Shown here: in pieces, positions 9,440-18,724 of the stretch
Position numbering within the stretch: position 1 is the stretch's first letter
How the letters are laid out: the number at the start of each line of letters is the position of its first letter
Assembly: GCF_021596505.1 (NCBI RefSeq)
Contig: NZ_PJIZ01000048.1
Location: 1-56,063, forward strand
Direction of reading: 5' to 3'
Source: Nostoc sp. CMAA1605
GTDB taxonomy: Bacteria > Cyanobacteriota > Cyanobacteriia > Cyanobacteriales > Nostocaceae
Length of the DNA: 56,063 nt
Notes under the pieces: model-generated
What the model saw: the letters and a program-made list of their open reading frames with translations, nothing else
Databases searched by the model: none
What the model was told of the DNA's origin: nothing
Made by a program: the position numbers and the translations under genes

Positions 9440-10092
9440 ATCATGTTAATAATTTACGTACAACTGTTTTGATTTATAGTGATCACCTAATACTACAATC
9501 ACATTGAAATAATACTTAAATGAGCAGCTTAGACATTTGTAATATAACTTTTATTTTTCATAAAACTTTACTTGCCAGGCAAATTAGTCGCCCACTATGG
9601 CAAAAGTTTGTTTGTGAGTGAGACTAAAGCAGGGTTTCTCCATGATTTGAGCCGGAAATACACCGGCTCTGATTTGGCTTGTCGCTAGCTTATACCCTTA
9701 TTCACAGGGTATAGCTTTTGTAAAACGTCTATAACTGAGTGCGGATGCAAATATTGTTGACTGCATAATCTTACAGACTTTCATTAGTCCTTATCCGAAT
9801 CTCAAACCTATGTCTTACGTCTTTAGAAGTAAACTTAATGACTCAAGCGTAAATTTTCCTGTTAAGCAGTCAATTTTATTGGTAGATTTTGATTACAGGA
9901 CATCTCTTATAGTATAGGGAGTTAAAAGGTTCAATGCTCAACACATAAAATACTAGGGTACAGATAAATTTATGCTTTGCAAGAGGTAAGATAAAAGCTA
10001 TACATAGCACGTTATCCTTGAGGCATTAGCATATTGATCAAATGAGAATTGCTATAATCTATTGTTCAATCTAAATTCTTTACTATTGTTAG
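9440..10092. other. 653-bp gap with two hairpins, no gene
   Basis: Divergent promoter region between the kinase and the LabA-like gene. Two hairpins sit close together: GAGCCGG/CCGGCTC (9649-9669) and TATACCCT/AGGGTATA (9691-9713, followed by GCTTTT). They could be terminator-like or the remains of a small palindromic repeat. Otherwise I see only AT-rich DNA, and no tRNA-like folding. Confidence 0.4.
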
Positions 10093-10104
10093 GTGTATTT
10101 TTCT

Positions 10105-10626
10105 ATGGGTTCCCCAATGAATCGTCTGTCTATTTTTGTAGACGGAAATAATATGTTCTATGCTCAACAAAAAAATGGTTGGTTTTTTGATCCCCGACGA
10201 GTATTAGAATACTTCAAACATGAGCAGTCAGAAACAACGTTAATCAATGCTTTTTGGTACACTGGCTTAAAAGATCCGCAAGATCAACGAGGTTTTCGAG
10301 ACGCGCTCATCAGCTTAGGATATACAGTCCGAACGAAAATTCTCAAAGAATATTATGATGATTCCTCCGGTCGCTACTCGCAAAAAGCTAATTTAGATAT
10401 TGAAATTGTTGTTGATATGTTTAATACAGTAGATCAGTATGACCGAGTAGTTTTATTTAGTGGCGATGGCGATTTTGAAAGGGCAATTGAATTATTAAGA
10501 TCCAAAAATACTCACATTACAGTAGTTTCCACAGAAGGAATGATTGCGAGAGAGTTACGTAACGCCACTGATAGATATATAGATTTAAATGATATTAGAG
10601 ACCAAATAGAAAAAGCAGAAGGTTAA
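10105..10626 (+). CDS. LabA-like NYN-domain protein
   Basis: A 173-residue protein of the NYN (PIN-like) nuclease superfamily. The N-terminal Asp motif is LSIFVDGNNMFY, and the C-terminal acidic motif is VVLFSGDGDFERAIELL. These acidic residues form the metal site of NYN RNases. In Synechococcus elongatus the homologue LabA acts in circadian output; whether this one does is an inference from family. I chose ATG 10105: an AGG ribosome-binding core lies 11 nt upstream and overlaps the alternative GTG at 10093. It stands alone, 84 bp ahead of leuA on the same strand. Confidence 0.85.
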   Translation: MGSPMNRLSIFVDGNNMFYAQQKNGWFFDPRRVLEYFKHEQSETTLINAFWYTGLKDPQDQRGFRDALISLGYTVRTKILKEYYDDSSGRYSQKANLDIEIVVDMFNTVDQYDRVVLFSGDGDFERAIELLRSKNTHITVVSTEGMIARELRNATDRYIDLNDIRDQIEKAEG

Positions 10627-10710
10627 TACTCTTAGCAATTATTTACAAAGTTAAGACACGAAAAACTAATGTAAGCGATATTAAAAGTAAAACTAAAACG
10701 ACGAGCCAAA

Positions 10711-12315
10711 ATGACAAGTAAATCAGAGAGAATCATTATTTTCGATACGACCCTCCGCGATGGTGAACAATGTCCAGGAGCAACGTTAAATATAGACGAA
10801 AAGCTCGTAATCGCTAAACAGTTGGCGCGGTTGGGTGTGGATATTATTGAGGCGGGTTTTGCTTTTGCAAGTCCTGGAGATTTTGAAGCGGTAAGCAAAA
10901 TTGCTCAAGCTGTAGGAACAGAAAATGGCCCGGTAATTTGTAGCTTGGCGAGAGCCAAACATGATGATATTAAAGCCGCAGCCGAGGCGATAAAACCAGC
11001 AGCGAAAGGGAGAATTCACACCTTTATTGCTACTTCTGATATTCACCTGCAATATAAGCTCAAAAAAACTCGCTCAGAAGTAATTGCGATCGCCGAGGAA
11101 ATGGTAGCTTATGCCAAGAGTTTCACCGATGATGTGGAATTTTCCCCTGAAGATGCGGGGCGTTCTGATCCTGAATTTTTGTATCAAGTCTTAGAAAGAG
11201 CGATCGCGGCTGGCGCGACAACAGTTAATATTCCCGATACAGTTGGTTACACCACACCCAACGAATTTGGGGCATTAATTAAGGGGATTAAAGAAAATGT
11301 CCCCAACATTGACCAAGCAATTATTTCTGTTCACGGACACAATGATTTAGGTTTAGCAGTTGCTAACTTCTTAGAAGCCGTCAAAAATGGTGCTAGACAG
11401 TTAGAATGTACCATCAATGGTATTGGTGAACGGGCAGGAAACGCCGCCTTAGAAGAATTAGTCATGGCGTTACACGTCCGCAGGCAATATTTTAATCCCT
11501 TCTTGGGTAGACCGGAAAATTCTGAAGAATCCCTCACCAACATTGACACCAAACAAATTTACAAAACATCTCGTCTGGTGTCCAATTTGACGGGAATGTT
11601 AGTCCAGCCCAATAAAGCAATTGTCGGTGCAAATGCTTTTGCTCACGAGTCAGGAATTCACCAGGATGGAGTTTTGAAAAATAAACTCACCTACGAAATT
11701 ATGGACGCTCAATTGATTGGTTTAACAGACAATCAAATCGTCTTAGGTAAACATTCTGGGCGGAATGCTTTTAGGACACGCTTGAAAGAATTGGGCTTTG
11801 AATTATCAGAAACCGAACTCAATAAAGCCTTTGTCAGATTTAAAGAAGTCGCTGACAAAAAGAAAGAAATTTCTGATTGGGATTTAGAAGCCATTGTCAA
11901 CGATGAAATTCAACAAGCACCTGATTTATTCCGCGTGGAATTAGTCCAGGTTTCCTGCGGTAGTAACGCCCAACCCACAGCTACAGTTACCCTCCGCACC
12001 CCCACAGGCGAAGAACTCACCGACGCAGCCATCGGTACAGGGCCAGTAGACGCGGTTTACAAAGCTATTAACCGTGTAGTAAATGTTCCTAACCAGTTGA
12101 TTGAGTTCTCTGTGCAGTCAGTAACAGCCGGTATCGATGCAATTGGCGAAGTAACTATCCGTCTGAGACATGAATCGCGAGTATTTTCCGGTCATGCAGC
12201 CAATACGGATATTATAGTTGCATCTGCACAAGCTTATGTGAATGCGCTTAATCGTTTGTACGCAGCATTGCAAACGCAAGAGAAGCAAACAGAAGTAACT
12301 GCTAACAAAGTGTAA
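10711..12315 (+). CDS. leuA: 2-isopropylmalate synthase
   Basis: A 534-residue enzyme for the first step of leucine synthesis, condensing acetyl-CoA with 2-ketoisovalerate. The TIM-barrel begins with [19 protein letters not shown], metal ligands are in SVHGHNDLG (His about 208 and 210), and the linker carries [10 protein letters not shown]. The C-terminal region (about 390-515, with [20 protein letters not shown]) is the LeuA allosteric domain that binds leucine. Length and motifs fit bacterial LeuA better than citramalate synthase, though the two families are close. A hairpin 24 bp after the stop codon could end the transcript. Confidence 0.9.
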   Translation: MTSKSERIIIFDTTLRDGEQCPGATLNIDEKLVIAKQLARLGVDIIEAGFAFASPGDFEAVSKIAQAVGTENGPVICSLARAKHDDIKAAAEAIKPAAKGRIHTFIATSDIHLQYKLKKTRSEVIAIAEEMVAYAKSFTDDVEFSPEDAGRSDPEFLYQVLERAIAAGATTVNIPDTVGYTTPNEFGALIKGIKENVPNIDQAIISVHGHNDLGLAVANFLEAVKNGARQLECTINGIGERAGNAALEELVMALHVRRQYFNPFLGRPENSEESLTNIDTKQIYKTSRLVSNLTGMLVQPNKAIVGANAFAHESGIHQDGVLKNKLTYEIMDAQLIGLTDNQIVLGKHSGRNAFRTRLKELGFELSETELNKAFVRFKEVADKKKEISDWDLEAIVNDEIQQAPDLFRVELVQVSCGSNAQPTATVTLRTPTGEELTDAAIGTGPVDAVYKAINRVVNVPNQLIEFSVQSVTAGIDAIGEVTIRLRHESRVFSGHAANTDIIVASAQAYVNALNRLYAALQTQEKQTEVTANKV

Positions 12316-12338
12316 AAGAGTGCTGAGTTAAAAGTGCT

Positions 12339-12377
12339 GAGTGCTGAGTGAGAATCTTCACTTGAGACTCAGCACTC
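12339..12377. terminator. 11-bp-arm hairpin after leuA
   Basis: GAGTGCTGAGT (12339-12349) and ACTCAGCACTC (12367-12377) are perfectly complementary around 17 nt. Further GTGCTGAGT units precede it, so this is also a tandem/dispersed repeat of a kind seen again near 53247-53304. There is no T-run after it, so termination is only possible. Confidence 0.35.
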
Positions 12378-12418
12378 ATGACTGTGGAGATTCAAGACAG
12401 TCTTAGAGATAGCTTAAA

Positions 12419-13280
12419 ATGTGGAAATTTTATAAATACCATGCTTTGGGTAATGATTATTTAGTAATCAATCCCCAAGATTTATCATGTGATTTAACGC
12501 CTGAAAAAATTAAAATAATTTGCGATGTCTTACGACGGGCTACGCCTACGCAATTTCGGTATCGGCTCTGATGGTATTTTGTTAGGGCCGCTACCATCAA
12601 ACACAGCAAAATTCGCTTTACGTATCTTCAATCCTGACGGAAGTGAAGCCGAAAAAAGCGGTAATGGACTGCGGATTTTTTCCCGTTACCTGTGGGATAT
12701 CGGACTTGTTGACGAAGAGCCATTCTCAATTGAAACTGCCGGTGGAATAGTGCAATCTGTAATCACAGATGCAGGTAAAATAGTTCAAGTCGAGATGGGG
12801 AAAGTCAGCTTTTGGAGTCGTGATATACCTGTTGTTGGCGATGATAGAGAAGTAATTCAAGAAAAAATCTTTCTTGATGAAGGCATTTTTACATTTTGTG
12901 CAGCCACAATAGGTAATCCACACTGTGTAATTCTTTTAGATGACATCAATTCCGATGTCGCCAGAAATTTCGGCCCCATATTTGAAGTTTTTCCTCTTTT
13001 CCCTAATCGTACTAATGTGCAGTTTATGAAAGTATTGGATAGAAATACTATTCAAATTGAAATTTGGGAAAGAGGAGCAGGTTACACTTTAGCATCAGGT
13101 AGTAGTAGCAGTGCGGCGGCGGCTACTGCACATAAACTTGGTTTGTGTGATTCTGAAATTACCGTAAAAATGCCTGGCGGAGAAATTCTGATTCAAATTA
13201 AAGATGACTTTAATATCTCTATGACTGGTGCTGTTACAAAAGTTGCTCAAGGAGAATTATCAGCAGAGTTATTCGCATAA
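12419..13280 (+). pseudogene. dapF-like epimerase gene split by a 22-bp repeat insertion
   Basis: Starting at ATG 12419 the frame encodes a normal DapF N-terminus (MWKFYKYHALGNDYLVIN) up to the Ile-Cys-Asp before the expected NFGIGSDG. There a 22-bp insertion (12527-12548) shifts the frame; the rest reads in another frame from 12525 to 13280. Removing 22 bp restores I-C-D-R-N-F-G-I-G-S-D-G. The 251-residue downstream piece has the DapF fold motifs but serine in both catalytic cysteine positions: EKSGNGLRIF and YTLASGSSSSA. So even before the insertion it was probably not a classical two-cysteine diaminopimelate epimerase. A truncated protein could still start at ATG 12525, which lies inside the interrupted HIP1 site. 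A canonical dapF is expected elsewhere in the genome. Confidence 0.8.
12522..12551 (+). repeat. 22-bp small dispersed repeat inserted inside a HIP1 site
   Basis: GCGAT (12522-12526) and CGC (12549-12551) together make GCGATCGC. The 22 bases between them read GTCTTACGACGGGCTACGCC plus TA. The GACGGGCTACGCCTACG-type sequence is a familiar short dispersed repeat of Nostoc-group genomes, where very small mobile repeats of about 21-27 nt have been described. The insertion length is not a multiple of three, hence the frameshift. Confidence 0.75.
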
Positions 13281-13367
13281 AACCTGTTAGCAATATTTGA
13301 GAAAATTACTGAACCAGTATTTAGGTAGTAGCGTGTAAATTCAAAATATGGGCATCTACTACCATTT

Positions 13368-14810
13368 ATGAATAATCACAAAACAAAATCTTGGGAAGAA
13401 GTTCGTATAGCTTTTCAAAAAATTTGGGGTTATGAAGATTTTCGTCCGCCACAAGGTGAAATTGTCAATACTTTATTAACGCAAAAAGATGCACTAATCA
13501 TTATGCCCACAGGTGGCGGGAAATCTATTTGTTTTCAACTACCTGCACTGCTACAAACTGGTTTAACGTTGGTAATATCGCCATTAGTTGCACTGATGGA
13601 AAATCAAGTCCAGGAACTAATAGAACGTCAGCAAAAAGCGGCCTTACTGCACAGTGAACTACCATCATTTCAACGGCGTGCCACATTGCAAGCATTAGAA
13701 AAACAGCAACTAAGATTATTATATTTATCACCGGAAACTTTATTAAGTCCGCCAGTTTGGGAAAGATTATGTCAGCCACAACTAAAAATTAATGGTCTGA
13801 TTTTAGATGAAGCCCATTGTTTAGTGCAGTGGGGTGAAAGCTTTCGCCCAGCTTATCGCAGATTAGGGGCTGTTAGACCTGCATTACTCAAACATAAACC
13901 ACCAGGGACTAAAATCAGTATAGCTGCCTTTACCGCCACTGCTGACCCCTCAGCCCAAAAAACTATTCAAACTGTTTTAAAATTACAACAACCGGAAATA
14001 TTTCGCCTTAATCCTTACCGTCCGAATTTGCATCCTACCGTCCGCATCGCTTGGACACCAAGGGGGAGGAAACAACAATTAATCAAATTTATTCAAAATC
14101 GACCACAACAAGCTGGCTTAATTTATGTGCGGACTCGGCGAGATAGTGAAAACTTAGCGGCTTGGTTAGCAGAGATGGGTTATAAAACCGCTAGTTATCA
14201 TGCGGGTTTAGGCGCAACAGAACGCCGAGAAGTAGAAGCAAGTTGGTTGGGTGGTAAAATTCCCTTTGTGGTGTGTACCTGCGCCTTTGGAATGGGGATA
14301 AATAAGCCTGATGTGCGCTGGGTTATCCACTATCATGCACCACATCTATTATCTGAATATGTGCAGGAAATTGGGCGTGCGGGTAGAGATGGGAAACCTG
14401 CGGAGGCTTTAACCTTAATCAGTGAACCTACAGGGTGGCTAGACCCAGAGGATAAACAAAGACAGGAATTTTTTCAAGAACAAATGCGATCGCAACAGCA
14501 AAAAGCCCAGCAGCTAATTAAAAAACTACCACAACAGGGAGAAGTTAACAAGATAAATAAAGAATTTCCCGATAGTGCGATCGCTTTAGCTCTACTTCAT
14601 AGTAGTGGTCAGTTACATTGGCTTGACCCCTTCCATTACAAAATAGAACATAAAGCCAAAAGTCAGCCATTAACGCAATTACACGCTGCTCAACAGATGA
14701 CTCAATATTTAAATACAAAAAAATGTCGCTGGCAATTTTTATTAACTGCTTTTGGCTTTGAGAAAGAAGCCGCTAACTGGCGTTGTGGACACTGCGATAA
14801 TTGTCGTTAA
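13368..14810 (+). CDS. recQ: RecQ-family ATP-dependent DNA helicase
   Basis: A 480-residue superfamily-2 helicase that unwinds DNA 3'-5' in recombination and fork repair. Motif 0/I region FRPPQGEIV and PTGGGKS (47-53), motif II DEAHCL (around residue 147), motif III AFTATAD, and motif VI QEIGRAGRDG are all present. The C-terminal zinc-binding region ends in CRWQ...WRCGHCDNCR, giving four cysteines. There is no HRDC domain, so it is a short form compared with E. coli RecQ (about 610 residues). It stands beside the NACHT unit, but 322 bp away, so a functional link is unproven. Confidence 0.9.
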   Translation: MNNHKTKSWEEVRIAFQKIWGYEDFRPPQGEIVNTLLTQKDALIIMPTGGGKSICFQLPALLQTGLTLVISPLVALMENQVQELIERQQKAALLHSELPSFQRRATLQALEKQQLRLLYLSPETLLSPPVWERLCQPQLKINGLILDEAHCLVQWGESFRPAYRRLGAVRPALLKHKPPGTKISIAAFTATADPSAQKTIQTVLKLQQPEIFRLNPYRPNLHPTVRIAWTPRGRKQQLIKFIQNRPQQAGLIYVRTRRDSENLAAWLAEMGYKTASYHAGLGATERREVEASWLGGKIPFVVCTCAFGMGINKPDVRWVIHYHAPHLLSEYVQEIGRAGRDGKPAEALTLISEPTGWLDPEDKQRQEFFQEQMRSQQQKAQQLIKKLPQQGEVNKINKEFPDSAIALALLHSSGQLHWLDPFHYKIEHKAKSQPLTQLHAAQQMTQYLNTKKCRWQFLLTAFGFEKEAANWRCGHCDNCR

Positions 14811-14881
14811 TACTCTTTTTAATCACATGATTTGAATATGTTTAATTCCAAATTCGTTGCATATTCAATACCAGGATTGAA

Positions 14882-15040
14882 ATGATTGCTTTGGAAGTTT
14901 CCCGAAAGTGCGATCGCCTGTTACAACTACAGAACCAGATTGAGCAATTAAACTGGGCTTTTGATTGTCAGTGCGATCGCTGTCTAAAATTAGATGATAA
15001 AAGACTTAAAACAGCCAAAAATCAGCAAAAATTGACGTAA
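14882..15040 (+). CDS. small cysteine-containing ORF, 52 residues
   Basis: ATG 14882 is preceded by CCAGGATTGAA, a reasonable ribosome site. The product is a short helical peptide with a clustered cysteine motif (AFDCQCDRCLKLDD). Both C-D-R steps are encoded by HIP1 sites (TGCGATCGC), so the cysteines may be a by-product of HIP1. I do not recognise a family. It lies between recQ and the NACHT unit on the same strand. Confidence 0.35.
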   Translation: MIALEVSRKCDRLLQLQNQIEQLNWAFDCQCDRCLKLDDKRLKTAKNQQKLT

Positions 15041-15132
15041 GTTTAACTAATACAGTAGACATACTGATATCATTAGTATCAACCTGAAATCTATACTTAT
15101 TCATTTAAATCAACTATCTGGAGATCATAATA

Positions 15133-15453
15133 ATGATTGGTGCAATGATTGGTGCATGGGTAGGAGAGTTAGTCACAGTAGAAGTTTCTAAAGCTTTATT
15201 GAGTGGTGTTACGAGCAAACTTAACCCTAGTGATTTGGATAAGGCGATTAAAACTGCAACTATAGAAGCTTGTAAGCAAGAAACTCAATTATTTTATTCT
15301 TGTCCACCAGACTTTATACCAAAATTTTTATGTAATTTTTTTAAAGAACAAGGATTGTCAGAGCTACAGAAGCCTTTAAAAAATGAGGGAAAGCCTGATG
15401 TAGATTATTTAGCTGTTGTTTTCCAAAAAGCAGCTTTAGCTGACTCAAAATGA
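15133..15453 (+). CDS. small protein coupled to the NACHT gene, possible split N-terminal effector or adaptor
   Basis: A 106-residue protein of mostly predicted helices, beginning MIGAMIGAWVGELVTVEVSK. The glycine/hydrophobic N-terminus (about residues 1-15) could be membrane-seeking. The rest (SDLDKAIKTATIEACKQE, then DFIPKFLCNFFKEQGL) resembles the helical region usually fused N-terminal to the ATPase in cyanobacterial NACHT proteins. Its stop overlaps the start of the next gene (ATGA at 15450-15453), which implies translational coupling. I infer it is the partner or detached N-terminal domain of the NACHT protein; no catalytic motif is visible. Confidence 0.6.
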   Translation: MIGAMIGAWVGELVTVEVSKALLSGVTSKLNPSDLDKAIKTATIEACKQETQLFYSCPPDFIPKFLCNFFKEQGLSELQKPLKNEGKPDVDYLAVVFQKAALADSK

Positions 15454-18400
15454 AAGAAATTAAAATTGATTATATTCGTTCATGGATGGAGGTTTTTGTT
15501 AAAACTTATTTTGAAAATACAGATAATTGTATCAAGTTTCAGGTTGCCAAAGAGAACTATTGTCAGCAATTAGTCAACTGGTTTGATGATGTGAAGTTTG
15601 TTGGAATTGCTGTACCAGGACAAGAAGTAGACAAATCGGAGAAACTAGTCAATATTTTTGTGTTACCGGAAGTGCAGGAGGATAACCAAAATAATTTAAA
15701 TGCTCTAAACTCCAGCATCGAAACAGAGTTTTTTTCATCTAATTTGAGCCAAAGTCAGCAACAATTACTTTGGGAACAGAGACAACGTGCTTTACGCAAC
15801 TCTTCTGGGAGAAAATTGTTAGCTTCCCAAATTTTAAATCAAACAAACTGTCAAAAGTTTGTGCTTTTAGGTGCGCCTGGTTCTGGAAAAACGACTTTAC
15901 TGAGTTATTTTGTGGTGATGATAGCTCAGAAGCGGATTGAGCAATTGAATATAAAAGCAGAAGCAGACTATTTACCTATTATAATTCCTATACGAGATTT
16001 TGCTAGACAAGAAAATACTAGCATTCTTGAATATGTTAAGCAATTTGTTGAAAAAAATCTATCTGTTAAAACTTTGCCTGTAGGTTTTTTTGAATATTGG
16101 TTAGAAGATGGACACACTTTTATATTTTTTGATGGTTTAGATGAAATTGCTCAAGAAAGTAAACGATATGAGGTAGTACGGAAAATCGAGAATTTTTTAG
16201 GGCAGTTTCCGAAAAATTGTGCAGTTATTACTTCTCGTCCTGCTGGCTATAAACGTGATTTTTTCAATACTCAAGAGTTTGCCCATTACGAACTTTTAGC
16301 TTTTGATGATGAAAAAATAGAAAAGTTTATTAACTGTTGGTATGACAGTCGTATTCAGGATAAGTCAGAGGCGGAGCGACGTAAAACAACTTTACGGGAA
16401 GCAATAAATGAGAATGAGCGTCTCAAATTGCTAGCACGTAATCCTTTGTTGTTGACGATTATTGCTCTGATTCATCGCTATCAAGCGGTTTTACCTAAAG
16501 GTCGCCACAAACTTTATGAGAAAGCCGTAGAAACTCTCTTAACTTCTTGGGATGCTAATAAGGAAATTAGCGTTAACCATTTCTTACAAGATATTGATAT
16601 TGAAGACTTGCTATTTTTAATGCAAAAAATAGCCTTTTGGATTCATGGACAAGGCAGTACAGCAGATAAAGAAGGAGGAACACTAATTGCTCGTGAAGAT
16701 TTGCTTGACCAATTGAAAAAAGAAATCAAATCTCTGAAAGGCATTGAGCTTTATAAAGCCGAGGAAAAAGCGAAACGGTTTTTAAGTTTGATTCAGGAGC
16801 GTACTGGACTACTTAATGAACAAGGTCAAGATTGCTATGCTTTTGTGCATAAAACCTTTCAAGAATATCTATGTGCTAGAGAAATTAATTATCAAGCAGA
16901 TGATCAAGACGATTTTGATATTGTTTTACAGTATATTGATCAGCATCTTCATGACCCGCATTGGCGAGAGGTATTACTGTTATTGATTACTCAGCAAGCA
17001 CCAAACAAAGCAGCTACAGCCATTAGAAGAATTCTCAGCAGGAATAGCGAATATGAACAATGCTTACATCGTGACTTATTATTTGTAGGGAATTGCCTTG
17101 CTGAAGATATCAAAAATTTAAAAACAGCAAAAGGTTCTCCAGCTATAGAAATTTTACAAGATTTAGTAAATCTTGAAGTCAGCGATTCCTTGCAAGTTAG
17201 TCCTAGAATTAAATCACAAGTATTCCAAACTTTGTGTAGTCTCAATGAAACAGCTTTTCAAACTCAAGCTTTGCAATTGTTAAAAGAGAAAGAGCAACAA
17301 ATAGAACCAGTAAGATTTCAAGAATATTGTGCTGCATTAGGAGAGGAAAAGACAGCAGTTGATAGATTAATAGAACTCCTCAAAGATTCAGAATATAATG
17401 TGCGTCATAGAGCAGCATTTACGTTAGGTAAAATAGGTGCAGAAGTTGCAATTCCCAGCTTACTAGAACTCCTCAAAGACTCAGAATCTATTGTGCGTTC
17501 TTTTGCCGCATTTGCGTTAGGTAAAATAGGTGCAGAAGTTGCAATTCCTAACTTACTAGAACTCCTCAAAGACTCAGAATCTATTGTGCGTTCTTGTGCC
17601 ACATTTGCGTTAGGTGAAATAGGTGCAGCCGCAATTCCCAGCTTACTAGAACTCCTCAAAGACTCAGAATCTATTGTGCGTTCTAGTGCCGCATTTGCGT
17701 TAAGTAAAATAGGTGCGGACGCAATTCCCAGCTTACTAGAACTCCTCAAAGACTCAGAATCTATTGTGCGTTCTAGTGCCGCAAATGCGTTGGGTCAAAT
17801 AGGTGCAGTAGCTGCTATTTCTGGCTTACTCGAACTCCTCAAAGACTCAAAACCTAATGTGCGTTCTAGTGCCGCAAATGCGTTGGGTCAAATAGGTGCA
17901 GAAGTTGCAATTCCTCACTTAATAGAACTTATCAAAGACTCAGAATCTGATGTGCGTTCTAGTGCCGCTAGTGCGTTAGGTAAAATAGGTGCAGAAGTTG
18001 CAATTCCTCACTTAATAGAACTTATCAAAGACTCAGAATCTGATGTGCGTTCTAGTGCCGCTAGTGCGTTAGGTAAAATAGATGCAGAAGTTGCAATTCC
18101 TCACTTAATAGAACTTATCAAAGACTCAGAATCTGATGTGCGTTCTAGTGCCGCTAGTGCGTTAGGTAAAATAGATGCAGAAGTTGCAATTCCTCACTTA
18201 ATAGAACTTATCAAAGACTCAGAATCTGATGTGCGTTCTAGTGCCGCTAGTGCGTTAGGTAAAATAGATGCAGAAGTTGCAATTCCTGGCTTACTAGAAC
18301 TCCTCAAAGACTCAAAACCTAATGTGCGTTCTAGTGCCGCTAGTGCGTTAGGTAAAATAGATGCAGAAGTTGCAATTCCTGGCTTACTAGAACTCCTCAA

Positions 18401-18566
18401 AGACTCAAAACCTAATGTGCGTTCTAGTGCCGCAGGTGCGCTGAAGAAAATCGACGAAAAAACTCATAGTGTAGTCATTAATCTTTCTCAATGGATTAAT
18501 GAAAACCAAGATTCAAAATATATTGGAGATGGAATCAATCTGCTATGGGATTTGGTATGTGGTTAG
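15450..18566 (+). CDS. NACHT-domain STAND ATPase with C-terminal HEAT repeats
   Basis: A 1038-residue signal-transduction ATPase. After an N-terminal region (1-135) lies the NACHT module: Walker A GAPGSGKT (141-148) and Walker B FIFFDGLDE (224-232), followed by the helical part with NPLLLTIIALIH and, after it, FVHKTFQEYLCAREI. From about residue 635 there are twelve 30-31-residue HEAT (PBS-lyase-type) repeats of the pattern LLELLKDSxxxVRSSAAxALGKIGAEVAIP. Bacterial NACHT proteins of this NLR-like type include antiphage defence proteins, where the C-terminal repeats sense and the N-terminus acts. Here the N-terminal part is short and its gene overlaps the 106-residue gene before it. The late repeats are almost identical at DNA level. 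Role in defence is inferred. Confidence 0.85.
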   Translation: MKEIKIDYIRSWMEVFVKTYFENTDNCIKFQVAKENYCQQLVNWFDDVKFVGIAVPGQEVDKSEKLVNIFVLPEVQEDNQNNLNALNSSIETEFFSSNLSQSQQQLLWEQRQRALRNSSGRKLLASQILNQTNCQKFVLLGAPGSGKTTLLSYFVVMIAQKRIEQLNIKAEADYLPIIIPIRDFARQENTSILEYVKQFVEKNLSVKTLPVGFFEYWLEDGHTFIFFDGLDEIAQESKRYEVVRKIENFLGQFPKNCAVITSRPAGYKRDFFNTQEFAHYELLAFDDEKIEKFINCWYDSRIQDKSEAERRKTTLREAINENERLKLLARNPLLLTIIALIHRYQAVLPKGRHKLYEKAVETLLTSWDANKEISVNHFLQDIDIEDLLFLMQKIAFWIHGQGSTADKEGGTLIAREDLLDQLKKEIKSLKGIELYKAEEKAKRFLSLIQERTGLLNEQGQDCYAFVHKTFQEYLCAREINYQADDQDDFDIVLQYIDQHLHDPHWREVLLLLITQQAPNKAATAIRRILSRNSEYEQCLHRDLLFVGNCLAEDIKNLKTAKGSPAIEILQDLVNLEVSDSLQVSPRIKSQVFQTLCSLNETAFQTQALQLLKEKEQQIEPVRFQEYCAALGEEKTAVDRLIELLKDSEYNVRHRAAFTLGKIGAEVAIPSLLELLKDSESIVRSFAAFALGKIGAEVAIPNLLELLKDSESIVRSCATFALGEIGAAAIPSLLELLKDSESIVRSSAAFALSKIGADAIPSLLELLKDSESIVRSSAANALGQIGAVAAISGLLELLKDSKPNVRSSAANALGQIGAEVAIPHLIELIKDSESDVRSSAASALGKIGAEVAIPHLIELIKDSESDVRSSAASALGKIDAEVAIPHLIELIKDSESDVRSSAASALGKIDAEVAIPHLIELIKDSESDVRSSAASALGKIDAEVAIPGLLELLKDSKPNVRSSAASALGKIDAEVAIPGLLELLKDSKPNVRSSAAGALKKIDEKTHSVVINLSQWINENQDSKYIGDGINLLWDLVCG
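17360..18449 (+). repeat. 93-bp coding tandem repeat (12 HEAT units)
   Basis: The end of the NACHT gene consists of twelve consecutive units of 90 or 93 bp. Units 7-10 are near-identical at DNA level (LIELIKDSESDVRSSAASAL), as are units 11-12 (LLELLKDSKPNVRSSAA). Such DNA identity means recent duplication or gene conversion. All length changes preserve the frame. Confidence 0.85.
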
Positions 18567-18648
18567 ACAAGCTGATATTACCATCTGACAAATCAGTGCT
18601 AGTGAGATAGACACAGCGTTACTGTAGACAATGCCCAAAAAATAATTG

Positions 18649-18674
18649 TAGATGTGACATGATAGCCACATCTA
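18649..18674. terminator. hairpin between convergent NACHT and glmS genes
   Basis: TAGATGTG (18649-18656) pairs with CACATCTA (18667-18674) around 10 nt. It lies midway between the stop codons at 18566 and 18725 of two converging genes, where a bidirectional terminator is expected. A clear T-run is missing. Confidence 0.4.
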
Positions 18675-18724
18675 GAATTAATCTTGTCTACTCTACAAAT
18701 ATTTACTGAGATATTCGTATCTAT

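Noticed and set aside
16991..17245. 84-codon minus-strand open frame in the NACHT gene
   Set aside because: Opposite-strand shadow of a well-supported coding region.
17405..17749. Minus-strand open frames within the HEAT repeats (also 18194-18400)
   Set aside because: Shadows of the plus-strand HEAT repeats; repetitive and without a ribosome site.
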